Origin: an uncultured bacterium
GTDB lineage: Bacteria > Bacillota > Clostridia > Oscillospirales > Oscillospiraceae
DNA: 64,000 nt
Direction of reading: 5' to 3'
NCBI GenBank assembly: GCA_947383145.1
Contig: CANDCH010000005.1
Coordinates: 46,427-110,426 of the forward strand
Part shown: positions 43,046 to 51,237 of the stretch, in pieces
Layout: the number at the start of each line of letters is the position of its first letter
How positions within the stretch are numbered: the stretch's first letter is position 1
Notes under the pieces: generated by a model
Databases searched by the model: none
Told to the model about the DNA's origin: nothing
Seen by the model: only the letters and a program-made list of their open reading frames with translations
Translations under genes and position numbers: made by a program

Positions 43046-44356
43046 TCAGCGTTCACATTTCCAGAAAAACACGCTGTAGGGGGGCAGCTCGCTGCCGCCG
43101 CCGAAGTCATGGGTTTCGCCGGTGAGCAGATCCACTGCCTGCCCGCACCCTGCGTCAAAGTGGGCGGTGTAGGGCTGGCTGTCCGCGTTTACCGCCACCA
43201 GCACCCGCTCGCCGTCCGTCCGGCGCTGGAATATGGTCTGCTTATTGGTGAGCACCAGGTCCTTGAAATCGCCGAAGCACAGGGCCTCGCTCTCCCGGTG
43301 GGCCTTGGCCATGGCGGCGATCCGGTCCGTGAGGGAGTTCCATTCCGGCTTGTCGAGGCAGGGCCGCAGGGCGGCGTCCCCCTGGGATTTATCGCCCAAA
43401 ACGCCCCACTCGCTGCCGTAGTACAGGCAGGGGATGCCCGGCATTCCGAACACCAGCCCATAGATCAGGGGCAGGTGGGCCGGATTTTGCAGGATGGAGG
43501 CCGCCCGGGTCACGTCGTGGTTGTCGGCGAAGCAAAGCAGGTGCTTTCCCTTGTACAGCGTCCATTGCTCCGGCCCAAACTGCCGCTTCAGGCTGTGGAC
43601 GATCTCAAACAGGTTCATGGAGTTCAGGGCCGAGTGGAGGCCCTTGTAGCACTCGTAATTGGTGCAGGAGTGGAGCATCTGATCGTTGACCCACTGGTTA
43701 TAGTCGCCGTGGAGGGTCTCGCCCAACAGGAAGAATTCCGGCTTCAGCCCGCCGCAGAAGGAACGCAGGCGGCGCAGAAAATCCTTGTCCAGGCAGTAGG
43801 CCACGTCCAGCCGCAGGCCGTCGATGCCGAACTCGTCCACCCAGAGCTTTACGGTGTCCAGCAGGTAGTCCGCCACGGCGGGGTTGCGCAGGTTGAGCTT
43901 CACCAGCTCGTAATGGCCCTCCCAGCCCTCGTACCAGAAGCCGTCGTGATAGCCGGAGTCGCCGTCGAAGCTGATGTGGAACCAGTCCTTATAGGGGGAA
44001 TCCCACTTTTTCTCCCGCACGTCCCGGAAGGCCCAGAAGCCCCGGCCCACATGGTTGAACACCCCGTCCAGCACCACCTTGATGCCGTGGTCGTGGAGGG
44101 TGCGGCACACCGCCGCGAATTCCCGGTTGGTTCCCAGGCGGCAGTCCACCTTGCGGTAGTCCCGGGTGTCGTAGCCGTGGCGGTCGCTCTCAAACACCGG
44201 GCCCAGGTACAGCGCGTTTGCGCCCAGCTTTTGGATGTGCTCCGCCCAGTCCCCGACCTTACCGATGCGGCTGGCCTGGACGCCGTTGTTCTCCTCAGGG
44301 GCTCCGCAGAAGCCCAGGGGATAGATGTGATAAAATACGCTCTGTTCCGCCCACAT
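43046..44356 (-). CDS. GH13 alpha-amylase-family glycosidase
   Basis: A 436-residue cytosolic (no signal peptide) alpha-glucan hydrolase or transglycosidase. The four GH13 regions are seen: VVLDGVFNHVG, GLRLDVAYC (nucleophile Asp184), LLGETLHGD (acid/base Glu213) and FADNHDVTR (Asp281). The short C-terminal beta domain begins near LVAVNADSQ. ATG 44356 has AAAGGAAG at 9 bases. It resembles maltodextrin-processing or trehalose-type GH13 enzymes, but the linkage is not decided. Its own promoter lies upstream. Confidence 0.92.
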   Translation of the reverse strand: MWAEQSVFYHIYPLGFCGAPEENNGVQASRIGKVGDWAEHIQKLGANALYLGPVFESDRHGYDTRDYRKVDCRLGTNREFAAVCRTLHDHGIKVVLDGVFNHVGRGFWAFRDVREKKWDSPYKDWFHISFDGDSGYHDGFWYEGWEGHYELVKLNLRNPAVADYLLDTVKLWVDEFGIDGLRLDVAYCLDKDFLRRLRSFCGGLKPEFFLLGETLHGDYNQWVNDQMLHSCTNYECYKGLHSALNSMNLFEIVHSLKRQFGPEQWTLYKGKHLLCFADNHDVTRAASILQNPAHLPLIYGLVFGMPGIPCLYYGSEWGVLGDKSQGDAALRPCLDKPEWNSLTDRIAAMAKAHRESEALCFGDFKDLVLTNKQTIFQRRTDGERVLVAVNADSQPYTAHFDAGCGQAVDLLTGETHDFGGGSELPPYSVFFWKCER

Positions 44357-44413
44357 AGGCGTCACTTCCTTTCTTTGAAGCAGCTTCTTGGCCGGGTGGC
44401 CTGTGCAGTGTTC

Positions 44414-44442
44414 AGTATACCAGAAGCGGGCCGAAAAAGCAA
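44414..44442 (-). promoter_or_regulatory. promoter of GH13 gene
   Basis: Minus strand: TTGCTT (44442-44437), 17 bases, TATACT (44419-44414). Confidence 0.72.
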
Positions 44443-44446
44443 GCGG

Positions 44447-45022
44447 TCACCGGCGGCACTCCATCCGTCCAAGCAGCGCGCGCATCTGGGCGGCGTTCCG
44501 CCGCTGCTGGGCGGCGGTGGAGCGGAGGATGGGCACCAGTTCGGCGCACACATCATATTTCAGGGCGTTTTCCGCCATAAGGACGGCCCCGCGGCATTGG
44601 GGCAGCATCTCCCGCAGAAAGACGCGGGCCAGGGCGCTGCTCTCCGGGGCGGCGCTCATCTGGGCGTACATTTGGCGGCAGATGAGCTCCGTCCGCCGCT
44701 GATACAGCCGCAGGTCCGTCTGGGTGTTGGAGAGGCGTGCGCAGGCTGACATCGCCTCCTCCATCCGGCCGATGCCCTGGGCCTCGTCCTGGACAATCTG
44801 CTGGGCCAGACGGCGGACGGCCTTATGCTCGGTGAAGCGCAGGACGTTGTTGGCCATACGGATAGCCGCCCGGTGGCGGGGGATCATCTGGACGACGAAG
44901 TTGTGGGAGATGCTCTGGGTGAGTCCCGCGGTGGTCATCTCCTGGATCATGCCGTCCAGGGTCTGGTAAAAGCAGTATAAGTAGGTTTTGGCATCCTCGC
45001 TGAGCAGACAGGTTTGGATCAT
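44447..45022 (-). CDS. DUF305-like ferritin-fold protein with two repeats
   Basis: A 191-residue all-helical protein. It has two related halves: QMIPRHRAAIRMANNVLRF near residue 45 and EMLPQCRGAVLMAENALKY near 137, each followed by a long helix with a Gln/Arg-rich end (QIVQDEAQGIGRM; STAAQQRRNAAQM). The half motif matches DUF305-type domains, some of which bind metals through His/Met. The second repeat has lost the key His. No signal peptide is seen. Function unknown. Confidence 0.68.
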   Translation of the reverse strand: MIQTCLLSEDAKTYLYCFYQTLDGMIQEMTTAGLTQSISHNFVVQMIPRHRAAIRMANNVLRFTEHKAVRRLAQQIVQDEAQGIGRMEEAMSACARLSNTQTDLRLYQRRTELICRQMYAQMSAAPESSALARVFLREMLPQCRGAVLMAENALKYDVCAELVPILRSTAAQQRRNAAQMRALLGRMECRR

Positions 45023-45072
45023 GATTTCGCCCTCCTTTGGCCCATTCTATGAGGGAAAGGACGGGGTGGTTC

Positions 45073-45113
45073 AAAAAAGCCCGCCTCCGCGGCTGTGCCG
45101 CCGGAGACGGGCT
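45073..45113 (-). terminator. terminator of BceAB-like operon
   Basis: AGCCCGTCTCCGGCGG pairs with GCCGCGGAGGCGGGCT on the minus strand, then TTTTTT. Confidence 0.88.
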
Positions 45114-45118
45114 GGGGA

Positions 45119-47146
45119 TCACCGCACGATCTTATAGTAGGTCCGGGCGGTGAGGGCGTACACCACGGCGTACACCGCAAGGAAGGCCAGCAGGGTTCCC
45201 CCGGTGCACAGCGCCGCCGTCAGCGCGTTGCGCACCCCGAACATGGTGAGCATCCGGGCCACCAGGTTGAAGTCAAACAGGATGTGGACCGCCGCAGCCG
45301 CGATGGGCAGGAAGAACACCAGCAGCACCTGGCTGCGGATGGAGGAGCGTACCTCCCGCTGGCTCAGGCCCACCTTGCGCATGATTTCGAAGCGCCCTTG
45401 ATCTTCATAGCCCTCGGACACCTGCTTGTAGTAGATGATGAGCACCGTGGCCATGAGGAAAATGACGCCCAGAATGATGCCCAGAAACAGGAAGCCCCCC
45501 GCCATGGAGTAGCCGTCCACCGCCATTTCCGCCCGGCTGTCCATCCGGCAGTATTCCCATGTCCCGGTGCCGCTGTAGAACGACTCGTCCATAGAGGCGT
45601 CGTTCCAGGCGTCCACAAGGGCCAGCTCCTCTTCGGCGGAGCAGTCCAGCTCCGCCAGCACCAGGGCGCGACCGCTGAACCTATGCCCCGCAAGGTCCCG
45701 AAGGGCGGCGCGGTCCGCCTCGTCCGCAGCCACCAGGCACACCGGCTCGGACATGTTGGTGGTGACGGAGAACACGGACAGGGCGGGCAGGGCCTGGGTG
45801 AGGGTGAAGTCCAGGGCGCCGCCCTCCACATCGGTGAAGGTCAGGGGACCGGGGGCGGGGCCCTCTCCGCACACCGCCAGCTCGCCGGGAGCCAGGTCGG
45901 GGGCGGGCCGGCCGGACAGCCCCGCGTAATCGGCGGCGGTGAGGACGAAGAGGGTGCGGTTGAGGGTGTTGTCGCTGCTGGTGGCTGTGGAGTATCCCGG
46001 CTTGGAATCGGGGAAGGGGTAGCCGTCCCGGGTTTCGCTGCCGCCGAATTGCAGGTACTGCCCCGCGTTCAGGCCGGAGACGGGGACATTGTGCCCGGCG
46101 GCGAAGTCCTGAACCAGTTTTTCCGCCCCGTCCAGGTCGGGGGACTGTTCCGTGGGGTTGAACGCGATGGTCATGTTCAGGCTGGCGGGGTACTGGGCGG
46201 CAATGAGCTCTCCCTGCCCCAGGTAGAGGGCCAGAGTTCCCGAGATCATCACCATCACCATGGTGGACAAAATGCAGATGTTGGCCAGCCCCACGGCGTT
46301 GCGCTTCATGCGGTAGAGCATCCCGGACACGCCGATGAAGTGGCCGGTCTGGTAATAGAACCGCTTATTGTTCCGCAGCGTTTTCAGCAGGGCGACGCTC
46401 CCGGCGGTAAACAGGCAGTAGGTGCCGATGATGACCAGAATCACCGCCAGAAAGTAAAAGGCCATGGCCAGGGCGGGGTCCTTGGTGGTGACGGCGATGA
46501 AGTAGCCAGCCCCCAGGCAGAGGGCGCCGGTCACCGCCATCAGCCAGCGGGTTTTGGGCTCCTTTTCCCCCACATTCCCGCCGTGGAGCAGCTCGATGGG
46601 GTTGGACACCTGCACCCGGAACAGATTCAGCGCCAGGGCCAGCAGGAGCAGGAGGCCGAAGAACACCGCCGTCTGGAGCATGGCGGGCAGGGAGAGGGAG
46701 GCGTGAAAGGGAATCGAAAACCGAAGCAGGGAGACCAGGACGGCGGCTGCCAGCTTGTGGAGGACCGCGCCCAGGATCAGCCCGCCTCCGATACCCAAAA
46801 CGGCGGTGTACAGGCTCTCCCAGCACTGGAGAAGGGCGATGTTTCCCTTGCCCATGCCCAGAATATTGTAAAGGCCCAGCTCTTTTTTCCGCTGCTTCAT
46901 CAGAAAGCTGTTGATGTACAGCAACAGCACCGTGGACAGGATTCCCGCCACAAACATGCCGATCTGCATCATCACCATCACATACTCGAAGCCCCTCATG
47001 AGGCGCACGCCGGGGTCGGCGCACAGGGCGGACATGACGTAGAAGGCGGCGGAAAGCCCTGCCAGGGCCAGCAGGTAGGGGATGAAGAACCGGCGGTTCT
47101 GGCGCATCCCCTGGGCGGCCAGCCTGGGATAGAGACCGTTACGCAC
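45119..47146 (-). CDS. FtsX-like ABC permease (BceB-type)
   Basis: A 675-residue permease with about ten transmembrane helices and a large extracellular domain (about 290-510) between helices 7 and 8, the hallmark of BceB/peptide-7-exporter permeases. The N-terminal MacB/FtsX region has QRKKELGLYNILGMGKGNI. It is translated with its ATPase (8-base overlap). The family senses and removes bacitracin or lantibiotic-lipid II complexes. Unlike typical bce loci, no histidine kinase or response regulator is adjacent. Confidence 0.9.
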   Translation of the reverse strand: MRNGLYPRLAAQGMRQNRRFFIPYLLALAGLSAAFYVMSALCADPGVRLMRGFEYVMVMMQIGMFVAGILSTVLLLYINSFLMKQRKKELGLYNILGMGKGNIALLQCWESLYTAVLGIGGGLILGAVLHKLAAAVLVSLLRFSIPFHASLSLPAMLQTAVFFGLLLLLALALNLFRVQVSNPIELLHGGNVGEKEPKTRWLMAVTGALCLGAGYFIAVTTKDPALAMAFYFLAVILVIIGTYCLFTAGSVALLKTLRNNKRFYYQTGHFIGVSGMLYRMKRNAVGLANICILSTMVMVMISGTLALYLGQGELIAAQYPASLNMTIAFNPTEQSPDLDGAEKLVQDFAAGHNVPVSGLNAGQYLQFGGSETRDGYPFPDSKPGYSTATSSDNTLNRTLFVLTAADYAGLSGRPAPDLAPGELAVCGEGPAPGPLTFTDVEGGALDFTLTQALPALSVFSVTTNMSEPVCLVAADEADRAALRDLAGHRFSGRALVLAELDCSAEEELALVDAWNDASMDESFYSGTGTWEYCRMDSRAEMAVDGYSMAGGFLFLGIILGVIFLMATVLIIYYKQVSEGYEDQGRFEIMRKVGLSQREVRSSIRSQVLLVFFLPIAAAAVHILFDFNLVARMLTMFGVRNALTAALCTGGTLLAFLAVYAVVYALTARTYYKIVR

Positions 47147-47906
47147 TCAGATCACCTCCGCCGGCCAGCTGGGTGAGGGTTTCGGTGATGAGGCGGTACA
47201 TCTGCCCGTCGGTGCGGCCCTCCCGGTAGAGCTGGTGGTACACCCGGCCGTCCCGGATGAACAGCACCCGGCCCGCCCGGCTGGCGGCGGAGGCGGAGTG
47301 GGTGACCATCAGCACCGTCTGTCCGGCGGCGTTGATTTTGGCGAACAGGTCCATGAGGCTGTCCGCCGCCCGGGAGTCCAGCGCTCCGGTGGGCTCGTCG
47401 GCCAGCACGATCTGGGGCTGGGTGATGAGGGCGCGGGCCACGGCGCACCGCTGCTTCTGACCGCCGGAGACCTCGTAGGGATATTTGTCCAGCAGCGCCT
47501 CAATGTCCAGGGTTTGGGCCAGAGGGGTCAGGCGGCGGTTCATCTCCGGGTATTTTTTCCCCGCCAGTACCAGGGGAAGGAGGATATTGTCCCGCAGGGA
47601 GAAGGTGTCCAGCAGGTTGAAGTCCTGGAATACGAAGCCCAGGTTGTCCCGGCGGAAGGCGGCCAGCTCCCGCTCCTTGACCGCGGTGAGGTCCCGGCCC
47701 GCCAGCAGCACCGACCCGGCGGTGGGCCGGTCCAGCGCCGCCAGGATGTTCAGCAGGGTGGTTTTGCCCGAGCCGGACTCGCCCATGATGGCCGCGTATT
47801 CGCCCTTGTCCACGGAAAAGGAGACATCCGTCAGGGCCGTTACCTTCTGCCCGCCGAACCGGGTGGAATAGACTTTTTTCACGTGATTGACCTGGAGAAT
47901 TGGCAT
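47139..47906 (-). CDS. ABC transporter ATP-binding protein (BceA-type)
   Basis: A 255-residue ATPase: Walker A GESGSGKTTLLN, Q-loop FVFQDFNLL, signature VSGGQKQRCAVARAL, Walker B IVLADEPTGALD and switch MVTHS. It pairs with the FtsX-like permease immediately downstream. It starts at 47906 after AGGAGGTAA. The operon has its own promoter, with an inverted repeat at the transcription start that could be bound by a regulator. Confidence 0.94.
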   Translation of the reverse strand: MPILQVNHVKKVYSTRFGGQKVTALTDVSFSVDKGEYAAIMGESGSGKTTLLNILAALDRPTAGSVLLAGRDLTAVKERELAAFRRDNLGFVFQDFNLLDTFSLRDNILLPLVLAGKKYPEMNRRLTPLAQTLDIEALLDKYPYEVSGGQKQRCAVARALITQPQIVLADEPTGALDSRAADSLMDLFAKINAAGQTVLMVTHSASAASRAGRVLFIRDGRVYHQLYREGRTDGQMYRLITETLTQLAGGGDLSA

Positions 47907-47948
47907 ATTGATTACCTCCTGAATATTGGGGCGCCGCGCGCTTCTAAA

Positions 47949-48001
47949 CTGTACTATCTGTTCTGGTACAGAAAGTATAGCAAAAAAGGGTTAAGAAGCA
48001 A
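47949..48001 (-). promoter_or_regulatory. promoter and CTGTAC palindrome of BceAB-like operon
   Basis: Minus strand: TTGCTT (48001-47996), 16 bases, TATACT (47979-47974). A perfect 6-bp inverted repeat CTGTAC-N11-GTACAG (47949-47971) lies over the predicted start site, a natural position for a repressor operator. Confidence 0.6.
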
Positions 48002-48077
48002 GCGGGGAAATTTGAAAGATTTTCTTAAGGGGGAATGAGAGGCTGTGAATTTTTTGACAATTTCCTTTGATTGCCTC

Positions 48078-48113
48078 TTGCAATTGGAGAAGAGCAGTGT
48101 TAAAATCTTAACA
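48078..48113 (+). promoter_or_regulatory. adh promoter with Rex-type operator
   Basis: TTGCAA (48078-48083), 17 bases, TAAAAT (48101-48106). TGTTAAAATCTTAACA (48098-48113) matches the Rex consensus TGTTAA-N4-TTAACA exactly and covers the -10. Rex represses fermentative genes when NADH is low. Confidence 0.8.
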
Positions 48114-48160
48114 GATTTGGGCGGACCAATTCGCCCGGCATATATTTGGAGGTAATACAT

Positions 48161-49378
48161 ATGGCACGTTTTACTCTTCCCCGGGACCTTTACCACGGCA
48201 AGGGCGCGCTGGAGGCGCTGAAGTCCTTTGACGGCAAGCGGGCGATGATCTGTGTGGGCGGCGGCTCCATGAAGCGCTTTGGCTTCTTGGACCGTGCCGT
48301 GGAATATCTGAAAGAGGCCGGCATGGAGGTGGAGCTGTTTGAGGGCATTGAGCCCGATCCCTCCGTGGAGACCGTAATGAAGGGCGCGGACGCCATGCTG
48401 AAGTTCCAGCCCGACTGGATCATCGCCATGGGCGGCGGCTCCCCCATCGACGCGGCCAAGGCCATGTGGATCAAGTACGAGTACCCCGACATCACCTTTG
48501 AGGAGATGTGCAAGGTGTTCGGCATCCCCGCCCTGCGCAAAAAGGCCCGCTTCTGCGCCATCTCCTCCACCTCCGGCACCGCCACCGAGGTGACCGCCTT
48601 CTCCATCATCACCGACTACCAGAAGGGGATCAAGTACCCCATCGCCGACTTTGAGATCACCCCCGACGTGGCCATCGTGGACCCTGACCTGGCGGAGACC
48701 ATGCCCAAGAAGCTGGTGGCCCACACCGGCATGGACGCCATCACCCACGCCATCGAGGCCTATGTGTCCACCGCCAACTGCGATTACACCGACCCCCTGG
48801 CCCTCCATGCCATCAAGATGATCCAGCACGATCTGGTGGACTCCTACAACGGCGACATGGCCAAGCGGGACTCCATGCACAACGCCCAGTGCCTGGCCGG
48901 CATGGCCTTCTCCAACGCCCTGCTGGGCATCGTCCACTCCATGGCCCACAAGACCGGCGCGGCCTTCGCCGACTACGGCGCCCACATCATCCACGGCGCG
49001 GCCAACGCCATGTACCTGCCCAAGGTTATTGCCTTCAACGCCAAGGACGAGACCGCCGCCAAGCGCTACGGCGACATCGCCGACTTCATGGGCCTGGGCG
49101 GGGACACTGCGGAGGAGAAGGTCAAGCTGCTCATCGCCTACCTGCGCAAGATGAACGACGACCTGAACATCCCCCACTGCATCGGCAAGTACGGCCCCGA
49201 CAGCTATCCCTGCGATCAGGGCTTCGTGCCGGAGAATGTGTTCCTGGAGCGGCTCCACGACATCGCCGTGAACGCCCTGGGCGACGCCTGCACCGGCTCC
49301 AATCCCCGCCAGCCCTCCGTGGAGGAGATGGAGAAGCTGCTCAAGTGCTGCTATTACGACACCGAGGTGGACTTCTGA
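48161..49378 (+). CDS. iron-containing alcohol dehydrogenase
   Basis: A 405-residue Fe-dependent NAD(P)H alcohol dehydrogenase. The nucleotide loop is MGGGSPIDAAKAMW; metal-binding and family motifs are HTGMDAITHAIEAY and HSMAHKTGAAF...GAAN. It resembles butanol/1,3-propanediol-type enzymes. ATG 48161 follows GGAGGT at 7 bases. The coding strand is very rich in preferred codons, suggesting high expression. The Rex box over its promoter fits a role in reoxidising NADH by reducing an aldehyde; the aldehyde is unknown. Confidence 0.93.
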   Translation: MARFTLPRDLYHGKGALEALKSFDGKRAMICVGGGSMKRFGFLDRAVEYLKEAGMEVELFEGIEPDPSVETVMKGADAMLKFQPDWIIAMGGGSPIDAAKAMWIKYEYPDITFEEMCKVFGIPALRKKARFCAISSTSGTATEVTAFSIITDYQKGIKYPIADFEITPDVAIVDPDLAETMPKKLVAHTGMDAITHAIEAYVSTANCDYTDPLALHAIKMIQHDLVDSYNGDMAKRDSMHNAQCLAGMAFSNALLGIVHSMAHKTGAAFADYGAHIIHGAANAMYLPKVIAFNAKDETAAKRYGDIADFMGLGGDTAEEKVKLLIAYLRKMNDDLNIPHCIGKYGPDSYPCDQGFVPENVFLERLHDIAVNALGDACTGSNPRQPSVEEMEKLLKCCYYDTEVDF

Positions 49379-49397
49379 TTTTCCCACAAGCCGTTTT

Positions 49398-49430
49398 GCC
49401 CCCGCCGGTCCGTCCGGCGGGGGCTTTTTT
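49398..49430 (+). terminator. terminator of adh gene
   Basis: GCCCCCGCCGG / CCGGCGGGGGC stem followed by TTTTTT. Confidence 0.92.
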
Positions 49431-49521
49431 ACGCGCGCGCAAATTTTTCTCTAACCGCTGTCAGGATTTGCCCCGCTCAATCGTATTCCCAGTGAAGGCG
49501 CCTTTGGAAGGAGCGATGCCC

Positions 49522-50010
49522 ATGAGAGAGATAGACCCAAGGGAGGCGGAGCGCGTGGTGAACGCCTACTCCGACCTGATCCTGCGGCTGAGCTACACCT
49601 ATTTGAAGTCCACCCAGGACGGGGAGGACGTGTGCCAGACGGTGCTGCTCAAGCTGCTGACAGGGGACATGACGTTCGACAGCCCCGAGCATGAGCGGGC
49701 GTGGGTGGTCCGTGCCACGATCAACGCCTGCAAGGACGAGCTGAGGGCTTTTCGCCGGAGGGCCGTCCCCCTGGAGGACGCGGCGGAGGCGGCGGCCCCG
49801 GAGCCGCCCCGCTCGGAGGTGTTGGACGCGGTGATGGCCCTGCCCCAAACGTATCGGGAGGCGGTCTATCTCTTTTACTACGAGGGGTATTCCATCGGCG
49901 AGATTGCCGCCCTGACGGGGCGCAGCGGGGCGGCGGTGTCCGCCCACCTGAGCCGGGGGAGGAAGAAGCTGAAAATTATGCTGGAGGGCTGGAATTATGG
50001 GACAATTTGA
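49522..50010 (+). CDS. ECF-type RNA polymerase sigma factor
   Basis: A 162-residue sigma-70 family factor with regions 2 and 4 only. Region 2 is VNAYSDLILRLSYTYLKSTQDGEDVCQ; region 4 is LPQTYREAVYLFYYEGYSIGEIAALTGRSGAAVSAHLSRGR. Start ATG 49522 lies 8 bases after AAGGAG, better than ATG 49516. The next gene overlaps by 14 bases and looks like its anti-sigma factor. Target promoters and signal are unknown; cell-envelope stress is the usual role. Confidence 0.92.
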   Translation: MREIDPREAERVVNAYSDLILRLSYTYLKSTQDGEDVCQTVLLKLLTGDMTFDSPEHERAWVVRATINACKDELRAFRRRAVPLEDAAEAAAPEPPRSEVLDAVMALPQTYREAVYLFYYEGYSIGEIAALTGRSGAAVSAHLSRGRKKLKIMLEGWNYGTI

Positions 50011-50926
50011 ACGGGAGTACCGGGAGGCCCTGGATGGTCTGCGCTTTTCCGAGGAAGGGAAGGAGCGTATCATGAACAATTTAATGGAACAAGAGTCGGG
50101 GCTTTCTGTAAAGGTAAAACGCCTGCGGCCCCTGCGGGCGGCGCTCATCGCGGCGGCGCTGTGTCTGGCGCTGGCTGGGACGGCCTTCGCGGCTGCGGCT
50201 GCGGCGCGGCAGACAAAAACGCACTACCTCAACACGGAGGACGATAAGCGGGAGATGCTCGAACGGGAGTTGGTCAAGGAAGGAGATTCTGTTGCCATAA
50301 GCGGCGGCTATGCCGGCCAGGAATACAAGTCTTATGCGGACAAAACGGAGGACTGGTGGAACGCTTATGGGTCGATGCCCATCATTGGGGAGGTAATGGG
50401 CGCAGAGGAGGACGGCTGGACGAAAATGCGCATGTTTCAGCGTGAGGACGGCTCCCTCCAGATGCGGTATTTGGCAGAGCGGCTGTCCGGCTTTAACAGC
50501 CTGTGGATGAGCACGCCATGGGATGTCGCTTGGCTGGAGGAACGCTATACCGCTGTCCCCAACACACAGGTGGCCTGCGTCACAACCGAAACGGAAGGGG
50601 TTGAAATTTCCCTTGGAGGGGAATTTCAGGGGGAGGACGGCGCCGCCTTTCGGATATCGGCCAGAAAAGACATTTGGCCCCATAGCGATACCGCTTATCA
50701 GATGACAAGTGGTTATGACTATACGGAGCTTTACCAAACCAAGGATGGAGTGGAAGTGGCTGTCATGATAGCGGCTTCACCTTCCGGGAAATCCGTTTTT
50801 TGGGCTGAGCTTGCTGCCGGGTGCAATGACTTTACCATGTATGGCACACAGCTGGAGACCGGCGAGATCCACGACATTTTGGACAGCCTGAGCCTGTCCA
50901 ACCTGCTGGAATACCAGTCTGAATAA
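49997..50926 (+). CDS. putative anti-sigma factor, single-pass membrane protein
   Basis: A 309-residue protein with a short cytosolic N-terminus (about 1-46, FEREYREALDGLRFSEEGK), one transmembrane helix (about 47-68) and a large extracellular domain that is polar and Trp/Tyr-rich. Position right after, and overlapping, the ECF sigma gene is typical of a membrane-anchored anti-sigma factor whose external domain senses stress. Sequence similarity to a named family is not evident, so the call rests on topology and context. Confidence 0.75.
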   Translation: MGQFEREYREALDGLRFSEEGKERIMNNLMEQESGLSVKVKRLRPLRAALIAAALCLALAGTAFAAAAAARQTKTHYLNTEDDKREMLERELVKEGDSVAISGGYAGQEYKSYADKTEDWWNAYGSMPIIGEVMGAEEDGWTKMRMFQREDGSLQMRYLAERLSGFNSLWMSTPWDVAWLEERYTAVPNTQVACVTTETEGVEISLGGEFQGEDGAAFRISARKDIWPHSDTAYQMTSGYDYTELYQTKDGVEVAVMIAASPSGKSVFWAELAAGCNDFTMYGTQLETGEIHDILDSLSLSNLLEYQSE

Positions 50927-50927
50927 A

Positions 50928-50964
50928 GAGAGGGGCTCCGGCGAAATCTGCCGGGGCTCCTCTC
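50928..50964 (+). terminator. terminator of sigma/anti-sigma operon
   Basis: GAGAGGGGCTCCGGC pairs with GCCGGGGCTCCTCTC (two G-T/mismatch positions); no strong T-run. Confidence 0.6.
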
Positions 50965-50977
50965 CTCATATTCCCCG

Positions 50978-51005
50978 TTGACAACGGCAAAAAATATGAT
51001 AAAAT
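50978..51005 (+). promoter_or_regulatory. promoter of the T-box operon
   Basis: TTGACA (50978-50983), 16 bases, TAAAAT (51000-51005) with the extended -10 TG two bases before it (TGATAAAAT). Confidence 0.78.
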
Positions 51006-51008
51006 AGA

Positions 51009-51226
51009 TGCGCTGAGACGGAGCCAAGTCCGGCCCGCCGCGCCAAAGCGAGAGGGGATGGTGAAAGCCCTCGCGCCAAGCCGCCGGACAAGCCACTCCC
51101 GAGCGCCCCTGGGACGACCGGGGCGTGTGCCCGCGTTAAGGGCGCAATGAGACGCGCTTTTGGGCGCAATCAGGGTGGTACCGCGGATTTTCCGCCCCTG
51201 GCTTTGGCTGGGGGCGGTTTTTGTTT
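51009..51226 (+). promoter_or_regulatory. T-box riboswitch for tRNA-Ala
   Basis: Stem I can be traced: base stem GCGCT/AGCGC, kink-turn, GGAG/CTCC, specifier loop, GTCCGGC/GCCGGAC and the distal loop GGATGGTG. The specifier codon is GCC (51092-51094), an alanine codon, followed by A. The T-box motif AGGGTGGTACCGCGG (51172-51186) carries the bulge TGGT, complementary to the ACCA end of tRNA-Ala. A terminator stem (51192-51217) and T-run follow. Uncharged tRNA-Ala should allow readthrough into the ASCH gene and alaS. Confidence 0.93.
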
Positions 51227-51237
51227 GGAGGTGAGCC

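Noticed and set aside
45095-47176. 693-codon plus-strand frame over the FtsX-like permease
   Set aside because: Compositional shadow with HHG/GQ-rich sequence; the minus strand encodes a clear BceB-type permease.
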